DNA of 64,000 nucleotides from assembly GCA_963742725.1 (NCBI GenBank), contig CAVUMX010000001.1, forward strand, positions 1,054,001-1,118,000, given 5' to 3'. The position numbers and the translations under genes were made by a program. The stretch is from CAVVAL01 sp963742725. Lineage in GTDB: Bacteria; Actinomycetota; Actinomycetes; Mycobacteriales; Cryptosporangiaceae. Each line of letters starts with the position of its first letter. Position 1 is the stretch's first letter. This document shows positions 17,875 through 25,050 of this stretch, piece after piece. Under the pieces are notes generated by a model. It saw nothing but the letters and a program-made list of their open reading frames with translations. It was not told the origin of the DNA and ran no database searches.

Positions 17875-17908
17875 GGGATGGGCGCCCAGAATATCGGGCG
17901 CCCATCCC
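17875..17908 (-). terminator. hairpin terminator for the 17915 gene
   Basis: GGGATGGGCGCCC and GGGCGCCCATCCC form a perfect 13-bp stem around the 8-nt loop AGAATATC. It begins just past the stop of the leftward beta-propeller gene and just before the PHP gene start. Confidence 0.7.
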
Positions 17909-17914
17909 GCCCCC

Positions 17915-19159
17915 TCAGGAGCCGTAGCGCGGGATCACGGCGTGGTAGCCGATCGTGGGTCCCGGCAGCGGCACCGACTCGCATCGGCTGCCGTCGGCCT
18001 CGCACCGCAGGATCACCACGGCGTTGTCCTGCGACCTCACCGGCATCTCGACGAGGACCGTCCGCTCGTCCTCCCAGGCCAGTGCCCTTGCCTCAAGCTG
18101 CCAGAGGTCCGGCAGCCCGATGTTCACGAGCGCTAGACCCTTGCCGCTCGACAGGTCACCGAAGGCGAGCCGCTGCTGTGGCCTCGCGTCACCCGGTCCG
18201 ACGAGGACATGCCTTCCGTCCGGCGACATCGACACGTTCTCGCTGAGGATCTGGCCTTCTGTGCCGCACCGCCTGGTCCCACCCATGGTCTCCAGGTTGG
18301 CGAGGCCGCCGAGGCTGACGCAGGAGTTCCCGTCCCCCAGGCGGCTCAGGATCCTCGAACCGTCGGGGGACAGATCCACGACGCCCACGTTGGGATCGGG
18401 ATGCCGCCTCACCTTCTTGGCCGGCACGTCCCAGATCGCGACGTCGCGCGCACCGCCGCTGCCCTGGGCGCCTGCCAGGATCACCTTGTCACCGATGATG
18501 GCGACCGCGATCGGGCCCATTCCCGCGTCGTACGAGGTGCGTGCCAGTTCGCGGCCGGACGGCAGCTCGCGCAGGGTCACCACGCCCGCCGGGTCTCCGG
18601 CCACCGCGATCCGCCGACCGTCCTCGGCGATGACGTAGCCCCCGCCGAGGCCGGTGACGAGCGGCCGTGCGACGCCGCTGTCCGGCCGGAACCACAGCGA
18701 GAAACCGGTGGCTACCTGCTCCGCCTCGACGACCCAGCCGCCCGGCACGCGGCTGACCTGGATCGGCACGAACCCCTTCGGTAGTCCGATCGGGAGACGA
18801 TTGCCGTCAGGCTGCAGGATCTCGCCATTGACCAGCAGCTCGTGCCGCGGCTTCTCGCCCTTCGGCAAGGTCGCGAGGGCCTTCGCGAAGTCGTCCGGCA
18901 GCGGCGTCTCGGTCGGTGGCGAAACGGTCGGCTTCACGTCCGCTGGCAACGACTCGTCGGACGGGCGGAGCATCGATCCGCTCACCACGACCGCCAGGAT
19001 CACGGCCGCCGCCGTGCCGGCCATGGCCACGGCCTGCCGGCGCCGGCGGGCGGTCCGTCCCCGCTCGACCATCGCCTGGCCGCCGAACGACGGGTGCCCC
19101 GCGGCGCCCGCCCGTTCGGTGAGCATGTCCCGGAGTTCCTGCTCCAGCTGGTCCGTCAT
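17915..19159 (-). CDS. membrane-anchored beta-propeller-like partner of the ECF sigma factor
   Basis: The 414-residue protein has a cytoplasmic segment of about 43 residues, an Arg-rich patch, one membrane helix at about residues 44-62, a Pro/Thr linker, and a large extracytoplasmic region with repeated WD40/TolB-like strands (SPDGSRILSR, SPDGRHVLVG). Its ATG overlaps the sigma factor stop (TGATG). Genes placed like this after SigE-family ECF factors often encode regulators or sensors of the sigma factor. An anti-sigma role is inferred from position and topology. No zinc-finger motif is visible. Confidence 0.75.
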   Translation of the reverse strand: MTDQLEQELRDMLTERAGAAGHPSFGGQAMVERGRTARRRRQAVAMAGTAAAVILAVVVSGSMLRPSDESLPADVKPTVSPPTETPLPDDFAKALATLPKGEKPRHELLVNGEILQPDGNRLPIGLPKGFVPIQVSRVPGGWVVEAEQVATGFSLWFRPDSGVARPLVTGLGGGYVIAEDGRRIAVAGDPAGVVTLRELPSGRELARTSYDAGMGPIAVAIIGDKVILAGAQGSGGARDVAIWDVPAKKVRRHPDPNVGVVDLSPDGSRILSRLGDGNSCVSLGGLANLETMGGTRRCGTEGQILSENVSMSPDGRHVLVGPGDARPQQRLAFGDLSSGKGLALVNIGLPDLWQLEARALAWEDERTVLVEMPVRSQDNAVVILRCEADGSRCESVPLPGPTIGYHAVIPRYGS

Positions 19160-19671
19160 CACCGCTCCTCCCGTACCGGCTCGCGCTGACCCAGCCGCGC
19201 CCGCAACGCCGCCAACGCCCGCGAGGTGTGGCTCTTGACGGTGCCCCGGGACACGCCCAGGGCGTCGGCCACCTCCGCTTCGTTCATGTCCTCGTAGAAA
19301 CGCAGCACGAGTACCGCCCGCTGCTTGACGGGCAGGTCCTGGAGCAGACGCCAGAGTTCGTCCCGCTCGGCGTGCGACCCGCCGAAGTCGCCCTGCGCGG
19401 CCACGTCCGGCAGCGTTTCGGTCGGCGTCTCGCCGTGCCAGCGCCGCCGCCACCACGAGGTCGCGGTCGTCGCCATGATCCGGCGGACGTAGGCCTCGAC
19501 CGCGCCGTGGTCGCGTATCCGTCCCCAGGACAGGTACGCCTTCGTCAGCGCGGTCTGGAGCAGGTCCTCCGCCCGGCCGCGATCGCCCATGAGCAGGTAC
19601 GCCGTCCGGAGCAGCGCGCTCGAACGCGCCGCGACGAACGCGCGATACCGCTCCTCGTCAGTACTGTCCAT
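19159..19671 (-). CDS. SigE-family ECF RNA polymerase sigma factor (Streptomyces-type)
   Basis: The 170-residue protein contains sigma region 2 (AYLLMGDRGRAEDLLQTALTK) and region 4 with a helix-turn-helix (MNEAEVADALGVSRGTVKSHTS). The size and sequence type match the SigE family RNA polymerase sigma factors common in actinomycetes, not the stress SigE at 50.2 kb. The ATG at 19671 is chosen because GGGGAG lies 5 nt upstream; a GTG two codons earlier is possible. It is cotranscribed with the membrane beta-propeller gene. Confidence 0.9.
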   Translation of the reverse strand: MDSTDEERYRAFVAARSSALLRTAYLLMGDRGRAEDLLQTALTKAYLSWGRIRDHGAVEAYVRRIMATTATSWWRRRWHGETPTETLPDVAAQGDFGGSHAERDELWRLLQDLPVKQRAVLVLRFYEDMNEAEVADALGVSRGTVKSHTSRALAALRARLGQREPVREER

Positions 19672-19728
19672 CGCCACTCCCCGTGGTCGTCTCTACGGAC
19701 AAGACGCCTCGGTGCGCGATGGCGGTTG

Positions 19729-20481
19729 TCAGTCCCCGGCGTCGCCGCTGGTGCGGCCCGGGTCGTACATCTCCTGGCAGAACAGCAGGTAGAGATCGCC
19801 GGGACGGGGCAGCGGCTTGATCTCGCGCAGCGCCTGGTCCTGGCCGGCGGATTCCAGCACGAACGTGCCGTAGTTCAGGATCCGGCCGAGCGGGCTCTGC
19901 GTGTACGCCATGTCGGTGACGCGGGGCAGCGGCATCATGCCGACGCGCCGGGTGAGGAGGCCGCCGACGACGAGAACGCGCTTGTCGGTCAGCACGAACC
20001 GGTCGTAGTACCAGTCGAGCAGCTTGTAGCCGACGAAGACGAGCAGCGCCATCCAGGCGAACATGACGATCGTGATGAGCGGCCCGGAGTTGTCGCCCAG
20101 CACGCCGACCAGGTAGCCGACGAGGAACGGCGAGATCACGCCGACGGACGTCCACCGCGCCACGTAGATCCAGTGCCGGCGCCACTCGCCGCAGTACCGC
20201 TCGCCGTCGAACAGGTACCGGGAGACGATCCGGCTCGGCTCGTTCGTGGTCGGCTCGATGTGGGGCGGACCGATCGGCAGACCCGACGAGTCGTACTGGG
20301 GCGACGCCCCGCTGGTGGTCGTCACGACCGGCGCCGAGCGGACGGGCCGCTGGGGCGCTGTGTCGCCGTAGTCCTCCATCGGGACGACGACGGGCGTGAT
20401 GCTGACCGACGCCGGCGGCGGATCACCCTGCGGGCGCCTGGGCTGTTCGGGTTGTGGGGTTTCTGGCTTGTCGTTGTCCAC
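19729..20481 (-). CDS. PH-domain (bPH2/DUF304) membrane protein
   Basis: The 250-residue protein begins with about 90 disordered Pro/Thr-rich residues, has two membrane helices at about residues 117-158, and then a bacterial PH domain (YYDRFVLTDKRVLVVGGLLTRRVGMMPLPRVTDM). The latter pattern is typical of PF03703 proteins, thought to sense or scaffold membranes. The GTG at 20481 has GGGAGG 6 nt upstream. A 50-residue membrane protein gene lies 25 nt upstream in the same direction, and the two probably form a unit. Confidence 0.82.
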   Translation of the reverse strand: MDNDKPETPQPEQPRRPQGDPPPASVSITPVVVPMEDYGDTAPQRPVRSAPVVTTTSGASPQYDSSGLPIGPPHIEPTTNEPSRIVSRYLFDGERYCGEWRRHWIYVARWTSVGVISPFLVGYLVGVLGDNSGPLITIVMFAWMALLVFVGYKLLDWYYDRFVLTDKRVLVVGGLLTRRVGMMPLPRVTDMAYTQSPLGRILNYGTFVLESAGQDQALREIKPLPRPGDLYLLFCQEMYDPGRTSGDAGD

Positions 20482-20506
20482 CGCGCGCCTCCCGTGTCCG
20501 TGGGGA

Positions 20507-20659
20507 TCAGGCAAGTCCGGACACGAAGTTGCCGAGCCCTTCCGCAACGGTGCGGAGTCCGCTGCCGATCGAACGTAACGTGCCGGCGGCCTGGTCTGGC
20601 TGCGTCACCACGTAGAAGACTAAGAAGCCAATGAGGCCCCAGGTCAGCACCTTCTTCAT
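20507..20659 (-). CDS. 50-residue single-span membrane protein
   Basis: A short reading frame encodes 50 residues: MKK, a hydrophobic helix (about residues 4-18), then a polar, amphipathic C-terminal part with Gly spacing (GTLRSIGSGLRTVAEGLGNF). A very strong GGAGGAGG lies 8 nt before the ATG at 20659. It precedes the PH-domain gene, and small proteins of this kind occur at this place in related actinobacteria. The function is unknown. The strong ribosome-binding site and frame integrity support a real gene. Confidence 0.7.
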   Translation of the reverse strand: MKKVLTWGLIGFLVFYVVTQPDQAAGTLRSIGSGLRTVAEGLGNFVSGLA

Positions 20660-20750
20660 GCCGCGCCTCCTCCAGCTCGGACGATATCGCTATCAAGGCC
20701 GGGCAGCGCCGCGCACACCACCGCCTTCAAGGGTAGCCAAGATCGGCTAC

Positions 20751-21395
20751 TCATGAGGTACCACGAAGGTACGGGGACGGCGCGCCGAACAGCAACGGTC
20801 CGGGGATTTCCGCCCGCAGATCGTGCAGCGCCAGGTGCTCCGCGAGTACGTAACCCGCGGCGGCGGGCCACGCCACCGCCCACAGCCACCGGCCCAGCGC
20901 CTCGCCGACGTACACCGACCGGCCGTCGCCGGAACGGATCGACCACAGCGGCGTCGGATGCCCGGCGGCGTACACCTTCGCGTGTGCGGCGGTGGTGCTC
21001 AGCGCCTCGGTCAGCGCCGGGCCAGGGTCCGGGCCGGCGATGCCCGCGTACCGGGCGCCCAGCCCCACCCCCGGCTCCTCGGCGATGAGCACGACGTCGG
21101 CCACCCCGCCGAGCGGCGCCGGACCGCTGCACGCCACGGCGGTCGCCGTCGCCGGCGCGCGCTCGTCGCCCGCCCACGCGAGACCGGTGACCGTCCAGTC
21201 CGGAAGGAGAGGCCACGGCGCCCACAGCGGGACACCCGCCCGGCGCCGGACGGTGTTCAGCACATCGTTGTTGACCTGCGCCACGACGTGGAACGGCGGC
21301 ACCGCGCCATGTTCCTCGCAGCGCCAGTCACTCGACATCAGACCCGGCGGGCGCAGGGAACCGCCGCAGCGCGGACACATCGCGGGAGCCGACAC
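20751..21395 (-). CDS. DUF6758 family protein
   Basis: The approximately 214-residue protein has an N-terminal zinc-ribbon-like CPRCGGSLRPPGL with a second Cys/His pair (WRCEEHG). An alpha/beta region with VPLWAPWPL and Gly-rich loops follows, as in the actinobacterial DUF6758 family. The function is unknown. The start is uncertain: a GTG at 21395 or the ATG at 21380. The region upstream, toward TrmH, contains a 33-bp tandem repeat, and the frame remains open into it, so a longer start up to 21509 is possible but less likely. Confidence 0.7.
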   Translation of the reverse strand: MSAPAMCPRCGGSLRPPGLMSSDWRCEEHGAVPPFHVVAQVNNDVLNTVRRRAGVPLWAPWPLLPDWTVTGLAWAGDERAPATATAVACSGPAPLGGVADVVLIAEEPGVGLGARYAGIAGPDPGPALTEALSTTAAHAKVYAAGHPTPLWSIRSGDGRSVYVGEALGRWLWAVAWPAAAGYVLAEHLALHDLRAEIPGPLLFGAPSPYLRGTS

Positions 21396-21510
21396 TCCGT
21401 CACCGTCCGCCAGCACGCCGTTGCCGTCAACCCCCCGCGCCCGGCGTGTCGCATCGGCACGCCGCTCCGAACCGGACTTTCCGGCTCGCGGGCCGCCGCC
21501 GGACGGCAAG

Positions 21511-21592
21511 GTTCAGGCCGGCGGGGCTGGCGTCCATGGCGGGGTTCAGGCCGGCGGGGCTGGCGTCCATGGCGGGGTTCAGGCCGGCGGGG
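21511..21592. repeat. 33-bp tandem repeat, 2.5 copies, overlapping the end of trmH
   Basis: The unit begins GTTCAGGCCGGCGGGGCTGG. Complete copies lie at 21511-21543 and 21544-21576, with a partial third copy at 21577-21592 that contains the stop codon of the TrmH-type gene. The copies are identical, so they are recent. Confidence 0.85.
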
Positions 21593-22193
21593 CGGCGTGC
21601 TGCCGGATCCACGCGTGCATCGCGATCCCGGACGCCACCCCGGCGTTGATCGACCGCGTCGACCCGTACTGGGCGATCGAGCAGACCAGGTCCAGCCCGT
21701 CCCGCGCCGCCTCGGACAGCCCCGGCCCCTCCTGCCCGAACAGCAGCACGCACCGCTTCGGCAGCTCGACGGTCTCCAGCGGCACCGACCCGGGAAGGTT
21801 GTCGACGCCGATCACGGTCAGGCCGTCGGCGTGCGCCCAGGACAGGAGCATCGCGACGTCCTCGTGGTAGCGGACGTGCTGGTACCGGTCGGTGACCATG
21901 GCACCCCGGCGGTTCCAGCGGCGCCGGCCGACGATGTGCACCTCGCGGGCCAGGAACGCGTTCGCCGTCCGGACGACCGTCCCGATGTTCATGTCGTGCT
22001 GCCAGTTCTCGATCGCCACGTGGAAGTCGTGCCGGCGCGCGTCGAGGTCGGCGACGACGGCTTCGCGCCGCCAGTACCGGTACCGGTCGACGACGTTGCG
22101 CCGGTCGCCGCCGGCCAGCAGCTCAGGGTCGTACCGCGTGTCCTCCGGCCACGACCCGTCCCACGGGCCGACGCCAACCTCGATCATGTCCAC
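21579..22193 (-). CDS. SpoU/TrmH-family RNA 2'-O-methyltransferase
   Basis: The 204-residue protein carries the three SPOUT motifs: motif 1 NIGTVVRTANAF, motif 2 FGQEGPGLS, and motif 3 SINAGVASGIAMHAW. It methylates ribose in tRNA or rRNA using S-adenosylmethionine bound in a trefoil knot. The exact RNA target cannot be read from sequence. The GTG at 22193 (two codons before an ATG) follows a GACAAT hexamer 7 nt upstream, possibly a leaderless promoter. The stop codon lies in the 33-bp tandem repeat. Confidence 0.9.
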   Translation of the reverse strand: MDMIEVGVGPWDGSWPEDTRYDPELLAGGDRRNVVDRYRYWRREAVVADLDARRHDFHVAIENWQHDMNIGTVVRTANAFLAREVHIVGRRRWNRRGAMVTDRYQHVRYHEDVAMLLSWAHADGLTVIGVDNLPGSVPLETVELPKRCVLLFGQEGPGLSEAARDGLDLVCSIAQYGSTRSINAGVASGIAMHAWIRQHAAPPA

Positions 22194-22214
22194 GCCGTCG
22201 ATTGTCGGGCACGG

Positions 22215-22721
22215 TCAGCGGGGCGTGGGCTCCGGGCGGCCGGGCTGCTCGCCGCCGCGCGCCACGCCGTACGACTCGCGGGGCACCATGACCTTGCGCC
22301 GGAAGATGCAGACGACCGTGCCGTCCTGCTTGTAGCCGATGGTCTCGACGTACACGATGCCCCGGTCGTCCTTGGACTTCGACGGCGTCTTGTCGAGGAC
22401 GGTCGTCTCGCCGTAGATCGTGTCGCCGTGGAACGTCGGGGCGACGTGCCGCAGGGACTCGATCTCCAGGTTGGCGATGGCCTTGCCGCTCACGTCCGGG
22501 ACGGACATGCCGAGGAGCAGCGAGTAGATGTAGTTGCCGACGACGACGTTCCTGCCGAAGTCGGTGGTCTTCTCGGCGTAGTTGACGTCCATGTGCAGCG
22601 GGTGGTGGTTCATCGTGAGCAGGCAGAACAGGTGGTCGTCGTACTCGGTGACCGTCTTCCCGGGCCAGTGCTTGTAGACAGCGCCGACCTCGAACTCCTC
22701 GTAGTACCGCCCGAACTGCAT
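22215..22721 (-). CDS. MaoC-type hydratase, probable mesaconyl-CoA hydratase
   Basis: The 168-residue hot-dog-fold protein closely resembles the MaoC protein found beside ccr and meaA in Streptomyces ethylmalonyl-CoA clusters (recognisable start MQFGRYYEEFEVGAVYKH). The hydratase segment LLTMNHHPLHMD carries the catalytic His. The usual Gly-Asp reads Met-Asn, as I recall it does in this subgroup. It would hydrate mesaconyl-C1-CoA to beta-methylmalyl-CoA. The other two enzymes of that branch lie at 31.4 and 33.6 kb. The ATG at 22721 has GGGAG upstream. Confidence 0.8.
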   Translation of the reverse strand: MQFGRYYEEFEVGAVYKHWPGKTVTEYDDHLFCLLTMNHHPLHMDVNYAEKTTDFGRNVVVGNYIYSLLLGMSVPDVSGKAIANLEIESLRHVAPTFHGDTIYGETTVLDKTPSKSKDDRGIVYVETIGYKQDGTVVCIFRRKVMVPRESYGVARGGEQPGRPEPTPR

Positions 22722-22793
22722 CCGTCTACTCCCTCATTACCGGCAGGTAACCGGATCCTGCCCGCCGCCGGCCGGGCGCGCAGCGACCAGTGT

Positions 22794-22799
22794 CACACT
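22794..22799 (+). promoter_or_regulatory. leaderless-type -10 hexamer CACACT
   Basis: CACACT ends 7 nt before the ATG at 22807. The same hexamer lies 6 nt before the GTG at 12173. It differs from TANNNT only at the first base. Confidence 0.35.
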
Positions 22800-22806
22800 G
22801 GCGCCC

Positions 22807-23274
22807 ATGCATCAGGATCGCGGTATGAGCGCGACACGCGAGCCCGTGACCACGCGAGGCAAGGTAGTCCGGTTGGCAGTGACGGCGGTCGTCGGCGGGC
22901 TGCTCCTCACCGGGACGCTGGTGGGGCAGGACGATTCGTTCCCGTTCGGACCGTTCCGCATGTACTCGACGACGGACTCCCTGGACGCGCCCGTGCGGTC
23001 GACCCGCATGGAGGCCGTCGACTCGACCGGGCGGCGGTTCGCGCTGCGCGGCGGCCACGTCGGGCTGCGGCGGGCGGAGATCGAGGGGCAGCTGAAGCGG
23101 TTCCAGCGCGATCCGGACGTCCTGGCGGGCATCGCCCAGGCGTACCGCAACCGCCACCCGGACGGTCCGGCCATCACCCGCATCGAGATCATCACCCGCC
23201 ACCTCGAACTGGCGGACGGCCGCCCCACCGGCGAGCACCACGACACCGTCGACGTCGCCTGGAGCGCCCCGTGA
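22807..23274 (+). CDS. single-span membrane protein coupled to the HTTM protein
   Basis: The 155-residue protein has an N-terminal membrane helix (about residues 22-39) and an extracytoplasmic domain that includes QDDSFPFGPFRMYSTT. This type occurs beside HTTM-domain genes in actinobacteria. No function is known to me. Its stop overlaps the GTG of the HTTM gene (GTGA), indicating translational coupling and probably a complex. A second ATG seven codons in is a possible start. Confidence 0.65.
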   Translation: MHQDRGMSATREPVTTRGKVVRLAVTAVVGGLLLTGTLVGQDDSFPFGPFRMYSTTDSLDAPVRSTRMEAVDSTGRRFALRGGHVGLRRAEIEGQLKRFQRDPDVLAGIAQAYRNRHPDGPAITRIEIITRHLELADGRPTGEHHDTVDVAWSAP

Positions 23275-24131
23275 CCCGCTGGTTCTTCGCGCCCGTACCG
23301 CTGGGCCGGGTCGCCGCGCTGCGCACGCTGGCGTACCTGTTCGTCCCGCTCGACGTGCTCGTCCTGACGCCCTGGGTGCTCGACCACAAGGACGTGCCCG
23401 GCGAGCTGTACCAGCCGCTGCTCCTCGGCCGGCTGCTGCCGCTGCCGACGCCGTCGTACTGGGCGGTGGTCGGTACCGCGGTCACCCTGCTGGCCTGCGC
23501 GGCGGTCGCGGCCGCCGGCAAGGCTCCCCGGCTGCTCGGCGTCGCGGTGTTCCTCCTCTACTTCGAGTGGATGATCGTCGCGATGTCGTACGGGAAGGTC
23601 GACCACGACCGGATCGGCTACCTCGTGCTGCTCGCCGTGCTGCCGACGATCGGCAAGGCACGCTGGGGCGACACCGCGACGCTGTCGGAGAAGGCCGGCT
23701 GGGCGATGCGGGTCACCCAGATCGCCGCCGTGTGCACGTACTTCCTGGCGGCGTGGGCGAAGCTGCGGTTCGGCGGGATCGAGTGGCTCAACGGCGCCAC
23801 CCTGACGCGCGCGGTGCTGCGCCGGGGCACGTTCCTGTCGGACTGGACCGTGCACGTCCCGTACCTGTTGCAGGTCTTCCAGTGGTTCATCATCACGTTC
23901 GAGCTGGCCAGCCCGGCGGTGCTGTTCATCAGGAACGAGCGGATCCGCACGTACGTGATCGGCGGGTTCTACGCCTTCCACGCCATGGTCTACGCCGCGA
24001 TCACGATCGCGTTCTGGCCGCATCTGATCGCGATGGCGAGCTTCCTGCCACTGGAGCGGGTACGGCCCGTCGTGTGGGTCCGCACCCGGCTCCAGGGCAA
24101 GGTTCCGGTCAGCGACCCCCGCTCGCCTTGA
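23271..24131 (+). CDS. HTTM-domain membrane protein (vitamin K-dependent carboxylase-like)
   Basis: The 286-residue protein has about seven membrane helices and the HTTM (horizontally transferred transmembrane) arrangement related to vitamin K-dependent gamma-glutamyl carboxylase. Typical segments are a helix with FEWMIVAMSYGKVDHDRIGY and an aromatic-rich helix in the middle. Bacterial HTTM proteins are of unknown function. The GTG at 23271 overlaps the stop of the partner gene. The long reading frame running in from upstream is only the shadow of leftward genes. Confidence 0.8.
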   Translation: MTRWFFAPVPLGRVAALRTLAYLFVPLDVLVLTPWVLDHKDVPGELYQPLLLGRLLPLPTPSYWAVVGTAVTLLACAAVAAAGKAPRLLGVAVFLLYFEWMIVAMSYGKVDHDRIGYLVLLAVLPTIGKARWGDTATLSEKAGWAMRVTQIAAVCTYFLAAWAKLRFGGIEWLNGATLTRAVLRRGTFLSDWTVHVPYLLQVFQWFIITFELASPAVLFIRNERIRTYVIGGFYAFHAMVYAAITIAFWPHLIAMASFLPLERVRPVVWVRTRLQGKVPVSDPRSP

Positions 24132-24201
24132 CCGCCTCGCCGGTGACGGCGGTGTTGGCGGCCGAGCCGAGGAACGCGATCTCAGGACGTACGTCAGAGA
24201 G
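24109..24201 (-). pseudogene. C-terminal remnant of a short-chain dehydrogenase-like gene
   Basis: Just after the MarR stop, the leftward strand reads about 30 codons ending FLGSAANTAVTGEAVKASGG and Arg-stop. This resembles the extreme C-terminus of SDR enzymes (FLAS..A..VTGxxLxVxGG). No start codon or Rossmann motif remains, and the tail overlaps the 3' end of the HTTM gene. It looks like the end of a deleted oxidoreductase gene that once followed marR. The identification rests on a short match. Confidence 0.4.
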
Positions 24202-24630
24202 CTAGCCCGGCGGCGTTTCGGCCAGCCGTTGCAACCCTTCCCGCTGGCCGGGCGAGAGCTTCGCCAGCATGTCCGCCTCGACCGCGTACCAGGCGGCCGT
24301 CAGCGGCTCCCGCATCGCACGCCCACGCTCGGTGAGGCTGACCCGCATTACCCGCGCGTCGGACTCGTCCGGCTCGCGCCGCACGAACCCGCTGCGCTCC
24401 AGCGTGCGTGCCACCTTGGTCACGGCCGGGGCGCTCACCCCGAGACGTTCCGCGAGTTGACTCTGGGTGAGCCCTTCCTCGCGCCACAACTGGGCGAGCA
24501 TGAACTCCTGGCCCACGTGCAGCCCGTGCTCGTTGAGCACGGCAGCGAACCGGACCTTCTGTGCACCGAAGACCCGCAATGCCCTGTATGTGGTGCTGTC
24601 GAGCAGCGATCCACTGGTTTGCTCGCCCAC
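24202..24630 (-). CDS. MarR family transcriptional regulator
   Basis: The 142-residue protein has the winged helix-turn-helix of MarR: LTQSQLAERLGVSAPAVTKVARTLERSGFVRREPDESDARV, with the wing containing the DARV motif (about residues 54-100). Helical dimerisation segments lie at both ends. The GTG at 24630 has AGAGGA upstream. A perfect 14-bp palindrome, GTTAACCGGTTAAC, lies 13 nt before the start and is a likely autoregulatory operator. The gene it controlled may be the deleted SDR whose tail follows. Confidence 0.9.
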   Translation of the reverse strand: MGEQTSGSLLDSTTYRALRVFGAQKVRFAAVLNEHGLHVGQEFMLAQLWREEGLTQSQLAERLGVSAPAVTKVARTLERSGFVRREPDESDARVMRVSLTERGRAMREPLTAAWYAVEADMLAKLSPGQREGLQRLAETPPG

Positions 24631-24642
24631 CGCTGATCCTCT

Positions 24643-24656
24643 GTTAACCGGTTAAC
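24643..24656. promoter_or_regulatory. putative MarR operator GTTAACCGGTTAAC
   Basis: This is a perfect 14-bp palindrome, AT-rich in a GC-rich background, 13 nt upstream of the marR start and just past the DCC-protein stop. Its form matches known MarR-family operators (TTAACCGGTTAA-like). Confidence 0.6.
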
Positions 24657-24660
24657 TATG

Positions 24661-25050
24661 TCAGGGCTTGAGCTTGTCCCGCTCCGCCTGCGGCAGCGCG
24701 CAGGCGGCCGTGCCGCCCGGCAGCTTGTCCCGGTTACGGGCGATCAGCCGGTAGATCGGCGGCCCGATCCAGGACAGCGGCGGGACGAGCAGAAGCCATC
24801 CGAGCGGACGCCAGATCGACCCCGCGTCGACGAGCAGCCGACCGATCGCCGGTACGCCCGAACTCACGGCGCCGTCCGGCGCGACCCACTGCACGCCGTC
24901 CTCGCACTGCTCCTCGGTGAGGCCGAGCGCGGCGAGGTCGGCGAACTGCCACGGGAGCACCCGCGCGGACGTCGGGATGCGCCGCTCGATGAACCGCGCG
25001 CAGACCGAGCAGAACGAGCAGTCGCCGTCGAAGACGAACGTGGCTGTCAT
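24661..25050 (-). CDS. DCC-family thiol-disulfide oxidoreductase-like protein (DUF393)
   Basis: The 129-residue protein has the DUF393 signature FDGDCSFCSVC near the N-terminus (Asp and CxxC) and a hydrophobic segment at about residues 86-105. DCC proteins have a thioredoxin-like fold and a proposed redox role. The ATG at 25050 overlaps the stop of the DUF2332 gene by ATGA. It is the last gene of a three-gene unit with DUF2332 and SUFU. Confidence 0.85.
   Translation of the reverse strand: MTATFVFDGDCSFCSVCARFIERRIPTSARVLPWQFADLAALGLTEEQCEDGVQWVAPDGAVSSGVPAIGRLLVDAGSIWRPLGWLLLVPPLSWIGPPIYRLIARNRDKLPGGTAACALPQAERDKLKP

Noticed and set aside
17092..18136. long rightward frame opposite the PHP gene
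   Set aside because: Shadow of PHP and beta-propeller genes, which have recognisable motifs on the other strand.
21427..21753. leftward frame with repeated MDASPAGLNPA units as a separate gene
   Set aside because: The repeat arises from duplication of the TrmH 3' end. No ribosome-binding site or independent support.
20823..24131. 1102-codon rightward open frame
   Set aside because: Only its last 286 codons (HTTM, from 23271) are coding. The rest is antisense to DUF6758, TrmH and MaoC genes and has the Arg/His/Pro-rich composition of a shadow in high-GC DNA.
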